Shown here in pieces: positions 24,051 through 33,035 of a stretch of DNA of 64,000 bases; position 1 is the first letter of the stretch, and each line of letters starts with the position of its first letter. A program made the translations under genes and the position numbers. The notes beneath the pieces are model-generated. The model did not search any database and was not told the DNA's origin. It saw only the letters and a list, made by a program, of their open reading frames with translations. Location of the stretch: the NCBI GenBank assembly GCA_965250245.1, contig OZ252296.1, forward strand, positions 1,736,001-1,800,000, given 5' to 3'. This DNA comes from JABDIP01 sp965250245. GTDB lineage: Bacteria > Pseudomonadota > Alphaproteobacteria > DSM-16000 > Inquilinaceae.

Positions 24051-25107
24051 CGTGCTGCTGAAGGGGATCAAGAAGAGCTATGGCGACGTCGACGTCATCA
24101 AGGGCGTGGACATCGAGATCAAACATGGCGAATTCGTCGTGTTCGTCGGGCCGTCCGGCTGCGGGAAGTCCACGCTGCTGCGCATGATCGCCGGGCTGGA
24201 GGACATCACCGGCGGCACGCTGCAGATCGGCGGCCGGGTGGTCAACGAGGTGCAGGCCAAGGACCGCGGCATCGCCATGGTCTTCCAGTCCTACGCCATC
24301 TTCCCGCACATGACGGTGCGCGAGAATGTCGCCTTCGGCCTGACCATCGCCAAGGCGTCGAAGGCCGAGAAGGAGGAGAAGGTGGCTGAGGCCGCCCGCA
24401 TCCTGCAGATGGAGCATCTGCTGGACCGCCGGCCGAGCCAGCTCTCCGGCGGGCAGCGGCAGCGGGTGGCGATCGGCCGCGCCATCGTGCGCCATCCCGA
24501 GGTGTTCCTGTTCGACGAGCCGCTCTCCAATCTCGACGCGGCGCTGCGCCTCGACATGCGCATGGAGATCGGCAAGCTGCACAAATCGCTGGGCGCGACC
24601 ATGGTCTATGTGACCCATGACCAGGTCGAGGCCATGACGCTGGCCGACAAGATCGTCGTGCTGAAGGACGGCTATGTGCAGCAGATCGGGGCGCCGATGG
24701 ATCTCTATCACAAGCCCGACAATCTCTTCGTCGCCGGCTTCATCGGCGCGCCGTCGATGAATTTCCTCGAGGTGAAAGTGGACTCCGCCGATGGCAGCCA
24801 GGCGCGGGTCAGCTCCGATGTCGTCGCCCAGTTCGCGGCGCCCATGTCCCGCGAGGGCATCACAGCGGGCGGCACCGCCAAGCTTGGCGTCCGGCCGCAG
24901 GATCTGAAGCCGGTGGAGGAGGGCGGCATCGTCAACGGCCATGTGACCCTGGTCGAGCGCCTCGGGACCGAGACCGTGATCGACGTGGCCCTGCCGGATG
25001 GCGGCCGGGTGTTGTCGTCGCTCGGCGAGGATGTGATCTTCGAGCCCGGACAAGCCATCTCGCTCGGCTTCGCACCGGAGCGGGCCCATCTCTTCGCCAT
25101 GCAATAG
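24043..25107 (+). CDS. sugar ABC transporter ATP-binding protein (UgpC/MsmK type)
   Basis: 354 residues. Walker A GPSGCGKST (38-46), Q-loop VFQSYAIFPHMTV, signature LSGGQRQRVAIGRAI, Walker B VFLFDEPLSNLDA, H-loop VYVTHDQVEAMTLADKI. A C-terminal OB/TOBE extension (about 235-354) is typical of CUT1 ATPases. Overlaps the hydrolase gene by 8 bp. Confidence 0.93.
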   Translation: MADVLLKGIKKSYGDVDVIKGVDIEIKHGEFVVFVGPSGCGKSTLLRMIAGLEDITGGTLQIGGRVVNEVQAKDRGIAMVFQSYAIFPHMTVRENVAFGLTIAKASKAEKEEKVAEAARILQMEHLLDRRPSQLSGGQRQRVAIGRAIVRHPEVFLFDEPLSNLDAALRLDMRMEIGKLHKSLGATMVYVTHDQVEAMTLADKIVVLKDGYVQQIGAPMDLYHKPDNLFVAGFIGAPSMNFLEVKVDSADGSQARVSSDVVAQFAAPMSREGITAGGTAKLGVRPQDLKPVEEGGIVNGHVTLVERLGTETVIDVALPDGGRVLSSLGEDVIFEPGQAISLGFAPERAHLFAMQ

Positions 25108-25110
25108 GCC

Positions 25111-26139
25111 ATGACAAAACCGCTTCTGATCCTCGACCAGTATTTCCGGCTGATCGACGAGCTGTTCAGCGCCGATACCTGGCGGGCGCTGAAGGAGACC
25201 TGCGAGATCGTTGGCGGCGTCGATGCGGAGATGCCGCGCGAGACCTTCCTGTCGGCCCTGCCCGACGCCTCCTTCGTCGTGGCCGCGCACCCGGCCCTGA
25301 ATGCCGAGGAGATCGCGGGCGCGGCGAAACTGAAGGCCGTCATCGAGGTTTCCGGCGCGTTCCAGCAGGGCCTCGACTACGAGGCCTGCTTTGCGCGGGG
25401 AATTGACGTTCTGTCCTGCGCGCCGGGCTTCCGCTTCGCCGTGGCCGAGATGGCGCTCGGCATGATCCTGGCCGGGGGCCGCGGTCTAGTGACCGAACAT
25501 GAAGGCTTCCGGAACGGGACCGAGCGCTGGCTGGCCGACAATGCCGACACCGACTTCACCCTCTTCGGGCAATCGGTGGGATTCGTCGGCTACGGGATGA
25601 TCGCCCGGGAGACGCAGCGCCTGCTGGCGCCCTTCGGGCCGAAAGTGACGGCCTATGATCCGTGGCTGAACGCAGCGGAGGTCCCGCTGGTCGATCTCGA
25701 CACCGTGCTGACCACCTCACGGGTCGTGGTCATCACCGCCTCGCCCACCGCCGAGAACCGGGCGATGATCTCGGCCGATCTGGTGGACAGGATCCCCGAC
25801 AACACGCTGGTCGTGCTGGTGAGCCGGGCCCACTGCGTGGATTTCGATGCCCTGACCGCGGCGGCCGTGGCCGGCCGCATCCGTTTCGCGACGGACGTGT
25901 ATCCGGACGAGCCTCTGGCCGCCGACCACCCGATCCGCCGCGCCGCTAATGTGATCCTGTCGCCGCACCGGGCCGCCGCCGTCGATCGTGGCCGCCAGCC
26001 GATCGGCGATGCCATCCTGCACGACCTGCGGGCGATCCTGGCCGGGTCCGACGACCGCCTCCTGAAGCGCGCCGATCCCGAGCGCGTGGCAAGCCTCTCA
26101 TCCGCGCACAAGGAACTGACGGTCAAACCGACGGCTTGA
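25111..26139 (+). CDS. 2-hydroxyacid dehydrogenase family protein
   Basis: 342 residues. NAD-binding VGFVGYGMIARETQRLLAPFG near residues 150-170; Arg in LVSRAHCVDF, Glu in YPDEPLAADHP and His in LSPHRAAA form the D-2-hydroxyacid dehydrogenase triad. Last gene of the LacI operon, 3 bp after the ATPase gene. Presumably acts on a hydroxy acid or keto acid formed from the imported sugar. Convergent with the TRAP genes, 21 bp apart. Confidence 0.85.
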   Translation: MTKPLLILDQYFRLIDELFSADTWRALKETCEIVGGVDAEMPRETFLSALPDASFVVAAHPALNAEEIAGAAKLKAVIEVSGAFQQGLDYEACFARGIDVLSCAPGFRFAVAEMALGMILAGGRGLVTEHEGFRNGTERWLADNADTDFTLFGQSVGFVGYGMIARETQRLLAPFGPKVTAYDPWLNAAEVPLVDLDTVLTTSRVVVITASPTAENRAMISADLVDRIPDNTLVVLVSRAHCVDFDALTAAAVAGRIRFATDVYPDEPLAADHPIRRAANVILSPHRAAAVDRGRQPIGDAILHDLRAILAGSDDRLLKRADPERVASLSSAHKELTVKPTA

Positions 26140-26160
26140 GGCCGGCGTCCTGCCGTGCAA

Positions 26161-27450
26161 TCAGAACGCCAGGTCGGGAAGCACCAGGGCCAGCCCGGGG
26201 AAGAGGGTCAGCAGGACGACGCCGGCCAGCATCAGGAGCCAATACGGCATGGTCGCGATGGCGGCGCGGCCGAGGCCGACCTCGTCCTCGGTGATCGCGA
26301 CGAGGACCGAGAGGTTGAGGCCGACCGGCGGCGTCACCTGGCCGATCTCGATCATGATGGTGATCAGCACGCCGAGCCAGATGGCGTCGAAGCCGAGCCC
26401 GGTCAGCAGCGGGAAGACGATCGGCAGGGTCATGATCATCAGCGACAGCCCGTCGAACAGGCAGCCGAGCAGGACGTAGATGGCGACGATGATGAACAGC
26501 ACGGTGAAGGCATCGAGGCCGCTCTGCCGCACCGCCTCCAGCAGGGCCTGCGGAACGCCGAGGATGGCGACCGACTGGGCCAGGATGACGGCACCCAGGA
26601 CGACGAAGCCGATCGCGGCATAGGTCAGGACCGAGCGATAGAGGCTGGCCAGCAGGCCCTTCACCGTCAGATCGCCCCAGATCGCCGAGATCAGTGCCGC
26701 CGCGGCCACGCCGACTCCGGCCGCCTCGGTCGGCGTGGCGATGCCGAACACGATGCTGCCCATGACGGCCAGGATGAGCAGCACGATCGGCCAGATCGGC
26801 AGAAGGCCCTTGAGCACCGCGACCAGGGAGACCGTGGGTCCGCCGCCGGGATAGAGGGCGCGGTCGCGGGCGCAGCGCACATAGATGTAGGCCATGAACA
26901 GGCCGCTCATCATCAGTCCCGGCAGGATGCCGGCCATGAACAGGCGGCCGATGGAAGTCTCCGTGAGCGCGCCGTAGATCAGCAGCGACAGGCTCGGCGG
27001 GATCAGCAGGCCCAGCGTGCCGCCCCCGGCCAGGCTGCCGACCACCGTCGGCTTGTGATAGCCGAGCCGCGCCATCTCCGGATACGCCACTGAACCGACG
27101 GCGGCGGCGGTGGACATGCTCGAACCGCTGACCGCGCCGAACACCGTGCACACGGCGATATTGGTGTGGAGAAGGCCGCCGGGCACCCGCTGGAAGACCG
27201 GCGCCAGCGCGGCATAGACCCGCCGGCTGATGCCGCTCTGCAGCAGGATCTCGCCGAGCAGGATGAACAGCGGGATGGCGCTCAGGGTGAAGCTGTTGAA
27301 GGCGTTCCAGACCGCGTCCATCGCCAGGAAGGTCGCGCCGCCGGCGAAGAAATGCAGGATGACCAGCCCGGTCAGGCCCAGCGCCGCGCCGAGTGCCGCG
27401 CCGGTGGCGGCGGTCAGCGTCAGGGACGCAAGCAGGGTGGGCCAGAACAT
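26161..27450 (-). CDS. dctM: TRAP transporter large permease (DctM)
   Basis: 429 residues, about 12 helices. DctM signatures include LGEILLQSGISRRVYAALAPVF, VFGAVSGSSMSTAAAVGSVAYPEM, LLIPPSLSLLIYGALTETSIGRLFMAG and IEIGQVTPPVGLNLSVLV. Start placed at ATG 27450 (MFWPTLLASL), 22 bp after dctQ. Works with DctQ and DctP in Na+-driven uptake of an organic or sugar acid. Confidence 0.92.
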   Translation of the reverse strand: MFWPTLLASLTLTAATGAALGAALGLTGLVILHFFAGGATFLAMDAVWNAFNSFTLSAIPLFILLGEILLQSGISRRVYAALAPVFQRVPGGLLHTNIAVCTVFGAVSGSSMSTAAAVGSVAYPEMARLGYHKPTVVGSLAGGGTLGLLIPPSLSLLIYGALTETSIGRLFMAGILPGLMMSGLFMAYIYVRCARDRALYPGGGPTVSLVAVLKGLLPIWPIVLLILAVMGSIVFGIATPTEAAGVGVAAAALISAIWGDLTVKGLLASLYRSVLTYAAIGFVVLGAVILAQSVAILGVPQALLEAVRQSGLDAFTVLFIIVAIYVLLGCLFDGLSLMIMTLPIVFPLLTGLGFDAIWLGVLITIMIEIGQVTPPVGLNLSVLVAITEDEVGLGRAAIATMPYWLLMLAGVVLLTLFPGLALVLPDLAF

Positions 27451-27472
27451 ACCGTGCGTGCCCGCTCGTGCC

Positions 27473-27967
27473 CTATCCGTCCGTCCGGTCGCCGGCCGCC
27501 GCCGGCCCTGCAAGGCGGTAGACGGCGATGAATCCGGTCAGCGCCAGAGACAACGGCGCCGTCGCCATCCAAGGGTACAGCAGCAGGCGGGATGCCTCGG
27601 ATTTGAGATTGCGGCTGAAGGCGAAGTCGAGCCAGGGCAGGGCCTCGATCGTGAACCAGGCGCAGAAGGCGACGATGACTGCAGCGGAAAGCACACCCAG
27701 AACCCTGCGGCCGCGCGGCCGCAGGTACCGTGGCAGGAGATCGACCCGAACATGGCTTCCGGACAGCGTGACCTGGGGCAGCGCCAGGAACAGCGTTGCG
27801 CAGAGCAGCAGCCCGACGAGTTCCTCCGTGAACCGGAAGGGAGCGCTGGCCAGGTGCCGCATGGCCACGCTCAGGACCACCAGCGCCACCATGGCGAAGG
27901 CGCAGACCGCCGACAGGGCGGCGAGCCCCGTGGCCGTCATGCGCAGGCAGGCATCCAGCGCCTTCAC
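27473..27967 (-). CDS. dctQ: TRAP transporter small permease (DctQ)
   Basis: 164 residues, four helices. The DctQ signature RHLASAPFRFTEELVGLLLCATLFLALPQ lies at about 37-65, with the conserved Glu pair and the GSHVRVDLL segment after it. Middle gene of dctP-dctQ-dctM. Confidence 0.88.
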   Translation of the reverse strand: MKALDACLRMTATGLAALSAVCAFAMVALVVLSVAMRHLASAPFRFTEELVGLLLCATLFLALPQVTLSGSHVRVDLLPRYLRPRGRRVLGVLSAAVIVAFCAWFTIEALPWLDFAFSRNLKSEASRLLLYPWMATAPLSLALTGFIAVYRLAGPAAAGDRTDG

Positions 27968-28003
27968 GGCCGCATGGCCCGCCCCCTCCGGTAGACGGAC
28001 CGG

Positions 28004-29026
28004 CTAGCGGCCGATCGCCTCCAGAACCCGGGCGCGATAGTCCGGCGCCGCGCCGCCGGCCTCGTTGGCGGCGGCCAGCCAGGTCTCCGCGGCGGCGTCG
28101 AGGAAGGCCCGCTGGTCTTCGGCCGGGAAATCGTCCAGCCACTCGACGCCCTGCTCGCCCAGGGCATCCCGGGCGGCCAGCTCGTTCTCGTGATCGTCGG
28201 TGTACTCATTGGTGCGCGACCACGTCTCGGCGGCCGCATCCGTCACGGCCTGCTTCAAATCGTCCGGCAGTTCGGCCCATTTCTCCTCGGAGACCCCGAG
28301 TACATAGGGAAGGCTGGCGATCGGATAGAGATAGGAGGCGTAACCGGCCACTTCCTGCAGCGACACGGTATGCGCGAACAGCGCCGGGTAGACGGCGCAA
28401 TCGACGACGCCGGTCTGCAGGGCCACGTACATCTCGGTCTGCGGAATGATCTGTGCCGAGACGCCCAGCCGCTCGAAAGTGTCGACCTGGTCCTTGCTCC
28501 AGACCCGCAGCTTCACGCCCTGCAGGTCGGCGAGGGTGCGCACCGGCTGGTCGGCGCAGAAGATCGAGGCTTCCAACATCGGCAGCGCCATGAAGCCGGC
28601 GGCGACGATGCCCCATTCGCCGAACTCCTGCTCATAGATGTCGCGGATGACCGGCAGGGCGCGCAGGTGCTCCTCCGGCGACCCGACCGAGCCCTGAATG
28701 TAGATCGCGTTCAGCTCCGGCGCGTCACGGCCGACGTAATTGGCCCAGACGAGGCCCATCTCGCTGACGCCCGACGGCAGCCACCGCAGCACGTCCTCGT
28801 TCTTCAGGCCGAGCGAGCCGCCATGGAAGACCTGGATCGCGAGCCGGCCATCGGTCGCGTCGGCCACCGCCTCGGCGAACGCGTTCAACTCCTGGGACTC
28901 GTTCCGGGTCTCGGGCAGCCCGTTGTTGAATTTCCACTCGAATTCCGCCGCCTGGGCGCTCATGCCAGCAAGCTGCGACAGCACCGCCGCGGCGCCGGCG
29001 GCCAGGACCAACCCGGTAAACCTCAT
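28004..29026 (-). CDS. dctP: TRAP transporter solute-binding protein (DctP)
   Basis: 340 residues. Sec signal peptide (MRFTGLVLAAGAAAV to AQAAEF). The DctP ligand region LQGVKLRVWSKDQVDTFERLG holds the conserved Arg that binds the carboxylate, and LQTGVVDCAVYPA is the second signature. ATG 29026 follows AAGGGAGAT. Divergent from a sugar-acid dehydratase gene, which suggests the ligand is a sugar acid. Confidence 0.9.
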   Translation of the reverse strand: MRFTGLVLAAGAAAVLSQLAGMSAQAAEFEWKFNNGLPETRNESQELNAFAEAVADATDGRLAIQVFHGGSLGLKNEDVLRWLPSGVSEMGLVWANYVGRDAPELNAIYIQGSVGSPEEHLRALPVIRDIYEQEFGEWGIVAAGFMALPMLEASIFCADQPVRTLADLQGVKLRVWSKDQVDTFERLGVSAQIIPQTEMYVALQTGVVDCAVYPALFAHTVSLQEVAGYASYLYPIASLPYVLGVSEEKWAELPDDLKQAVTDAAAETWSRTNEYTDDHENELAARDALGEQGVEWLDDFPAEDQRAFLDAAAETWLAAANEAGGAAPDYRARVLEAIGR

Positions 29027-29268
29027 GACTGCATCTCCCTTCAAGACCGCTTCCGGCCTGTCGGCGCGCTGCCGTGGCCGGGTTACATTCTTGTTCGCCG
29101 GCGCACCGCGTGAACCCGCAGCGGCCGACGTTTCTCCCATGCAGATGTTAGGTGGCCGTACGGACCGACGCAAATGGCACCGACCGGCGTCGTCGGGATG
29201 CCGGCTTGACGTAAGCGCCGCCGTCTTCAAACTCGCGCGACACGTATGCGCCAAGCCGGGATAAGCCG

Positions 29269-30366
29269 ATGCCGCAGATCCGAAGCGTCGACGCACGGCA
29301 CTTCCGTGTGCCTCTGGACGAAGTCCTCTCCGACGCGAAGCACGGGGACCACACACATTTCGAGCTGGTCACGGTCACGGTCGGGGCGGACGACGGCAGC
29401 GACGGGACGGGCTACACCTATACCGGCGGGGTCGGCGGGGCGGCGATCCGGACGATGGTCGAGCACGATCTGGCGCCGTTCCTCATCGGCCGGGACGCGA
29501 CCGATGTCGAGGCGCTGTACGACGCCATGCAATGGCACATCCACTATGTCGGCCGGGGCGGCATCGCCTCCTTTGCGATCTCCGCGGTCGACATCGCCCT
29601 GTGGGACCTGCGCGGCAAGCGGTTGGGCGAACCGCTCTGGAAGATGGCCGGCGGCCATGGCCGCACGGCCAAGGCCTATTGCGGGGGCATCGACCTGAGC
29701 TTCCCGCTGGAGAAGCTGCTCGCCAATGTGCGGGGCTATCTCGACAGCGGCTTCAACGGCGTGAAGATCAAGATCGGCCAGCCGTCACTGGCCGACGATG
29801 TGGCCCGGGTCCGGGCGGTGCGGGAGCTGATCGGGCCGGACATCGCCTTCATGGTCGACGCCAATTACAGCATGAGTGTCGACCAGGCGATCGCGGCGGC
29901 CGAGGCCTTCATGCCGTTCGACCTGCTCTGGTTCGAGGAGCCCACGATCCCCGACGACTATGCGGGTTACGGCCGCATCGCCGAGTCGACGGGCATGCCG
30001 CTGGCCATGGGCGAGAACCTGCACACGATCCACGAATTCGAGCATGCCTTCGCCCAGGCACGCCTGTCCTACATCCAGCCCGACGCGTCCAATTGCGGCG
30101 GCATCACCGGCTGGCTGCGGGTGGCCGAGCTGTCGCGCCGCCACGGGATACCGGTGTGCAGCCACGGCATGCAGGAGCTGCATGTGAGCCTCGCCGCCGG
30201 CCAGCCCAATGCCGGGTGGATCGAGGTCCACTCGTTCCCCATCGACCGCTACACGCACCGTCCGCTGGTCGTCGAGGACCATCTGGCCGTCGCCCCGGAC
30301 ACGCCGGGCATCGGCGTTGAATTCGACTGGGAGCGGCTGCAGGCCGCCGGACAGAAGCCGGGCTAG
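29269..30366 (+). CDS. enolase-superfamily (mandelate racemase/muconate lactonizing) dehydratase
   Basis: 365 residues. Catalytic pieces of the MR branch: GVKIKIG (KxK), VDANYSM (first metal Asp), WFEEPTIPDD (Glu), MGENLH (third Glu) and CSHGMQELH, where His would be the second base. This pattern marks acid-sugar dehydratases or racemases. The substrate cannot be read from sequence. Divergent from the TRAP genes, with which it probably forms one uptake-and-catabolism module. Its stop shares CTAG with iolJ. Confidence 0.85.
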   Translation: MPQIRSVDARHFRVPLDEVLSDAKHGDHTHFELVTVTVGADDGSDGTGYTYTGGVGGAAIRTMVEHDLAPFLIGRDATDVEALYDAMQWHIHYVGRGGIASFAISAVDIALWDLRGKRLGEPLWKMAGGHGRTAKAYCGGIDLSFPLEKLLANVRGYLDSGFNGVKIKIGQPSLADDVARVRAVRELIGPDIAFMVDANYSMSVDQAIAAAEAFMPFDLLWFEEPTIPDDYAGYGRIAESTGMPLAMGENLHTIHEFEHAFAQARLSYIQPDASNCGGITGWLRVAELSRRHGIPVCSHGMQELHVSLAAGQPNAGWIEVHSFPIDRYTHRPLVVEDHLAVAPDTPGIGVEFDWERLQAAGQKPG

Positions 30367-31202
30367 TCGGACGCCGGGCTGCCCAGGGTTCGGATCACCG
30401 CGCGGGCGGCTTCGCAGAGCGGGGCCTCCACCTCCTTGAGGATCGCGACCCTGTCGAAGCGATCGGGATCCGCGTCGATCGCCGCGCGCAAGGCGCCGCC
30501 GAAGGCCATGCGCAGTTCCGTCCCGATGTTGAACTTGCAGATGTTGGAGGTCATGGCCAGCCTGGCCCGCGTTTCGGCCGGCACGCCCGAGCCGCCATGG
30601 ATGACCAGCGGCACGTCCGTCACCGCCTCGATGGCCCGCAGCGCGTCGATGTCGATCTCCGCCGCCTGGGTCTGCTGCAGATGCACATTGCCGACCGAGA
30701 TCGCCATCGCATCAACGCCGGTCTCCCTGGCGAAGCGGGCCGCGTCCGTCGGATCGGTCCGGGCCGAGGCCTCGCCCTCGGCATAGCCGACGAAACCGAT
30801 CTCGCCCTCGCACGAAACGCCGGCGGCATGGGCTATCTCCGCGATCGCGGCGGTCTCGTCGATGTTCTCGGAGAGCGGCCTGCGTGAGCCGTCATACATG
30901 ACCGAGGTGAAGCCGCAGTCGATCGCCTGCCGGCACTCCTCCGCCGTGGTGCCGTGATCGAGATGGGCCACCACGGGCACTGTGGCGTTTTCGCCCAAGG
31001 TGCGGAACATGGCACCCAGGATCGGCAGCGGCGTGTGCGCCCGGCAGCCCGGACCGGCCTGGAGGATCACCGGCGCGCCTTCGGCCTCCGCCGCGGCCAC
31101 ATAGGCGCGTGCATCCTCCCAGCCCAGCACCACCAACCCGCCGACCGCGTAGCCGTCCCTCAGGGCCGGCTGCAGGACGTCGGCGAGGGTCGCCAGGGTC
31201 AT
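30363..31202 (-). CDS. iolJ: class II aldolase, 5-dehydro-2-deoxyphosphogluconate aldolase
   Basis: 279 residues, fructose-bisphosphate aldolase class II family. Zinc ligands visible in VVAHLDHGT and VIHGGSGVP; phosphate loop NICKFNIGTELR. Directly after iolB with an ATGA overlap in the order iolD-iolC-iolB-iolJ, so the inositol-pathway aldolase (cleaving 2-deoxy-5-keto-D-gluconate 6-phosphate to DHAP and malonate semialdehyde) is the best call. A fructose- or tagatose-bisphosphate aldolase remains possible by sequence alone. Confidence 0.85.
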   Translation of the reverse strand: MTLATLADVLQPALRDGYAVGGLVVLGWEDARAYVAAAEAEGAPVILQAGPGCRAHTPLPILGAMFRTLGENATVPVVAHLDHGTTAEECRQAIDCGFTSVMYDGSRRPLSENIDETAAIAEIAHAAGVSCEGEIGFVGYAEGEASARTDPTDAARFARETGVDAMAISVGNVHLQQTQAAEIDIDALRAIEAVTDVPLVIHGGSGVPAETRARLAMTSNICKFNIGTELRMAFGGALRAAIDADPDRFDRVAILKEVEAPLCEAARAVIRTLGSPASD

Positions 31203-32041
31203 TTGAACTTCGCGATCATGTCCTTGATGCCGGGGATGGTCTCGAGCTGCTCGGCATGGGTCGGCTGGAAATACTGCACCAGGCCGCGCTGGCTCTTCCC
31301 GCCCAGGATGGTGAAGTAATACATCTCGTAGCCCGGCAGCACGACGCAGGGGTGGTAGCCGTGGTCGAGGCAGATCGTCGATCCGTCGACGATGTGATAG
31401 GCGTCGCCCGACTTGTTGTCCTCGCGTTGCAGCATCTGCAGGCCTGAGCCGTAGTTGGGCCGGAAGCGGAAATTGTAGGTCTCGTCGTGCTTGGTCTCGT
31501 CCGGCAGCCGGTCGGTGTCGTGCTTGTGCGACGGGAAGCCGGACCAGCCGCCCTGGCCGACGGTGTAGAGCTCGGAGACCAGCAGGCGCCCGACCCGGCC
31601 GGCCTGCTTCTGCCCCAGGATATGCTTGATCTTGCGGTGGGTCTTGGTGTCGTCGGAGCCGTACTGCACCTTGTCCAGCTCATCGGCGCGGACCGCGAAG
31701 GGCTCCAGGGTCTCGTCGAACTTGGCGCCGGCGATGAACACCTCCGCTTCGTCGGAGGCACAGACCATCTGCGCCCCGGTATCGACGGGCACGTAAACGC
31801 CCTCCGGCTCGCCGTCCCAGACATCGATGGTGCGGTTGCCCAGCGTGTCGAATGTCGCGCCGGAGACATCGACATCGACCGTGCCGGTGGCCGGCACGAT
31901 GCAGGTCTCATAGCCCGGGATCCGGTATTCGAAGCCCTCGCCCTTCTTCAGCTTGACGATGTTGAAGTAGTTCAGCGGCACGCAGTCATTGTCGACATCG
32001 ACGATCGGCCGGTTCAGGTTGTCATAGGGCGGAATGTGCAT
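31199..32041 (-). CDS. iolB: 5-deoxy-glucuronate isomerase
   Basis: 280-residue bicupin. IolB signature GGWSGFPSHKHD near residue 170, with paired His for metal, and YHPCVVLPGYEMYYFTILGG near the end. Isomerises 5-deoxy-D-glucuronate to 2-deoxy-5-keto-D-gluconate. Start at ATG 32041 preceded by AGGAGAGG. Sits between iolC and iolJ. Confidence 0.93.
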   Translation of the reverse strand: MHIPPYDNLNRPIVDVDNDCVPLNYFNIVKLKKGEGFEYRIPGYETCIVPATGTVDVDVSGATFDTLGNRTIDVWDGEPEGVYVPVDTGAQMVCASDEAEVFIAGAKFDETLEPFAVRADELDKVQYGSDDTKTHRKIKHILGQKQAGRVGRLLVSELYTVGQGGWSGFPSHKHDTDRLPDETKHDETYNFRFRPNYGSGLQMLQREDNKSGDAYHIVDGSTICLDHGYHPCVVLPGYEMYYFTILGGKSQRGLVQYFQPTHAEQLETIPGIKDMIAKFK

Positions 32042-32054
32042 GGGGCCTCTCCTT

Positions 32055-33035
32055 TCAGGCTTCGGTCGGGCCGGGATGGGTGGCGAGGAAATCCTCAAGC
32101 TCGGCGGGGGTCGGCATGGCCGGGGCGCAACCGACCCGGCTGACCACGATGGCGGCGCAGGCGGAGCCGCGCAGCACGCAGTCCTTCAGCGCGTGGCCGG
32201 CGGCGAGCGACGCGATGAACCCGCCCATGAAACCGTCCCCGGCACCGGTCGGCTTCAGGGCCTCGACCGGGTAGATGCCGGTGCGGAATTCCTCGTCGGC
32301 GGTGATGGTGATGGCGCCGTGCTCGCCGCGCTTATAGACGACGATGCCGGCACTGGTCCGGGCCAGCTCCCGGGCCTTGTCCAGGCCCTTCTCGGGCGCG
32401 CCGGCCATAAAGCCGAACTCCTCGTCGTTGCCTATGATGATGTCGCACAGCGCGCCGGCCTGGGAATAGACGTCCGCCGCGACGCCGGCCGAGGGCCAGG
32501 AATAGGGCCGGTAGTCGACGTCGAAGACCAGCGGCAGCCCGGCCTTGCGGGCCAGGTCGAAGGCATGGAAGGCGGCGCCCCGCGACGGCTCGGCGGCCAG
32601 CACCGTACCGGTGGTGATCAGCGCGCCGAAGGGTTCGTAGTCGACCGCCTCGACATCCTCGACCGTCATCTGGAAATCGGCGGCACCGTTGCGGTAGATC
32701 ACCGATTGGTGGTCCTCGATGCGTGTCTCGGCGACGGCCAGCGAATTGCGCGCCTCGCCACCGACGGATTTCACGTGGGCACGGTCGATGCCGTAGTGGT
32801 CGAGCTGGTTAAGCGCGAAGCGGCCGATGGCATCGTCGGAAACCGACGTCACCAGCGAGACCTGGCCGCCATGCCGGCTGATGGCCGCGCCGATATTGGC
32901 CGATGAGCCGCCAAGCGCGGCGACGAACCGGGTCGCGTCCTCGGTGCGCGTTCCCGGCGGGTCGGGATAGAAATCCATCCCGGCCCGGCCGATGACGACG
33001 AAGCGGTTCCGCGCGATGCGGCCCAGATCGGCCAT
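32055..33035 (-). CDS. iolC: 5-dehydro-2-deoxygluconokinase
   Basis: 326-residue PfkB-family kinase. Substrate-binding GGSSANIGAAISRHGG (44-59) and the anion hole/catalytic base in PTGAGDGFMGGFIASL near residue 270 are both present. Phosphorylates 2-deoxy-5-keto-D-gluconate. Single kinase domain; no fusion to a DUF2090 aldolase as in some Proteobacteria. Overlaps iolD by one base. Confidence 0.92.
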   Translation of the reverse strand: MADLGRIARNRFVVIGRAGMDFYPDPPGTRTEDATRFVAALGGSSANIGAAISRHGGQVSLVTSVSDDAIGRFALNQLDHYGIDRAHVKSVGGEARNSLAVAETRIEDHQSVIYRNGAADFQMTVEDVEAVDYEPFGALITTGTVLAAEPSRGAAFHAFDLARKAGLPLVFDVDYRPYSWPSAGVAADVYSQAGALCDIIIGNDEEFGFMAGAPEKGLDKARELARTSAGIVVYKRGEHGAITITADEEFRTGIYPVEALKPTGAGDGFMGGFIASLAAGHALKDCVLRGSACAAIVVSRVGCAPAMPTPAELEDFLATHPGPTEA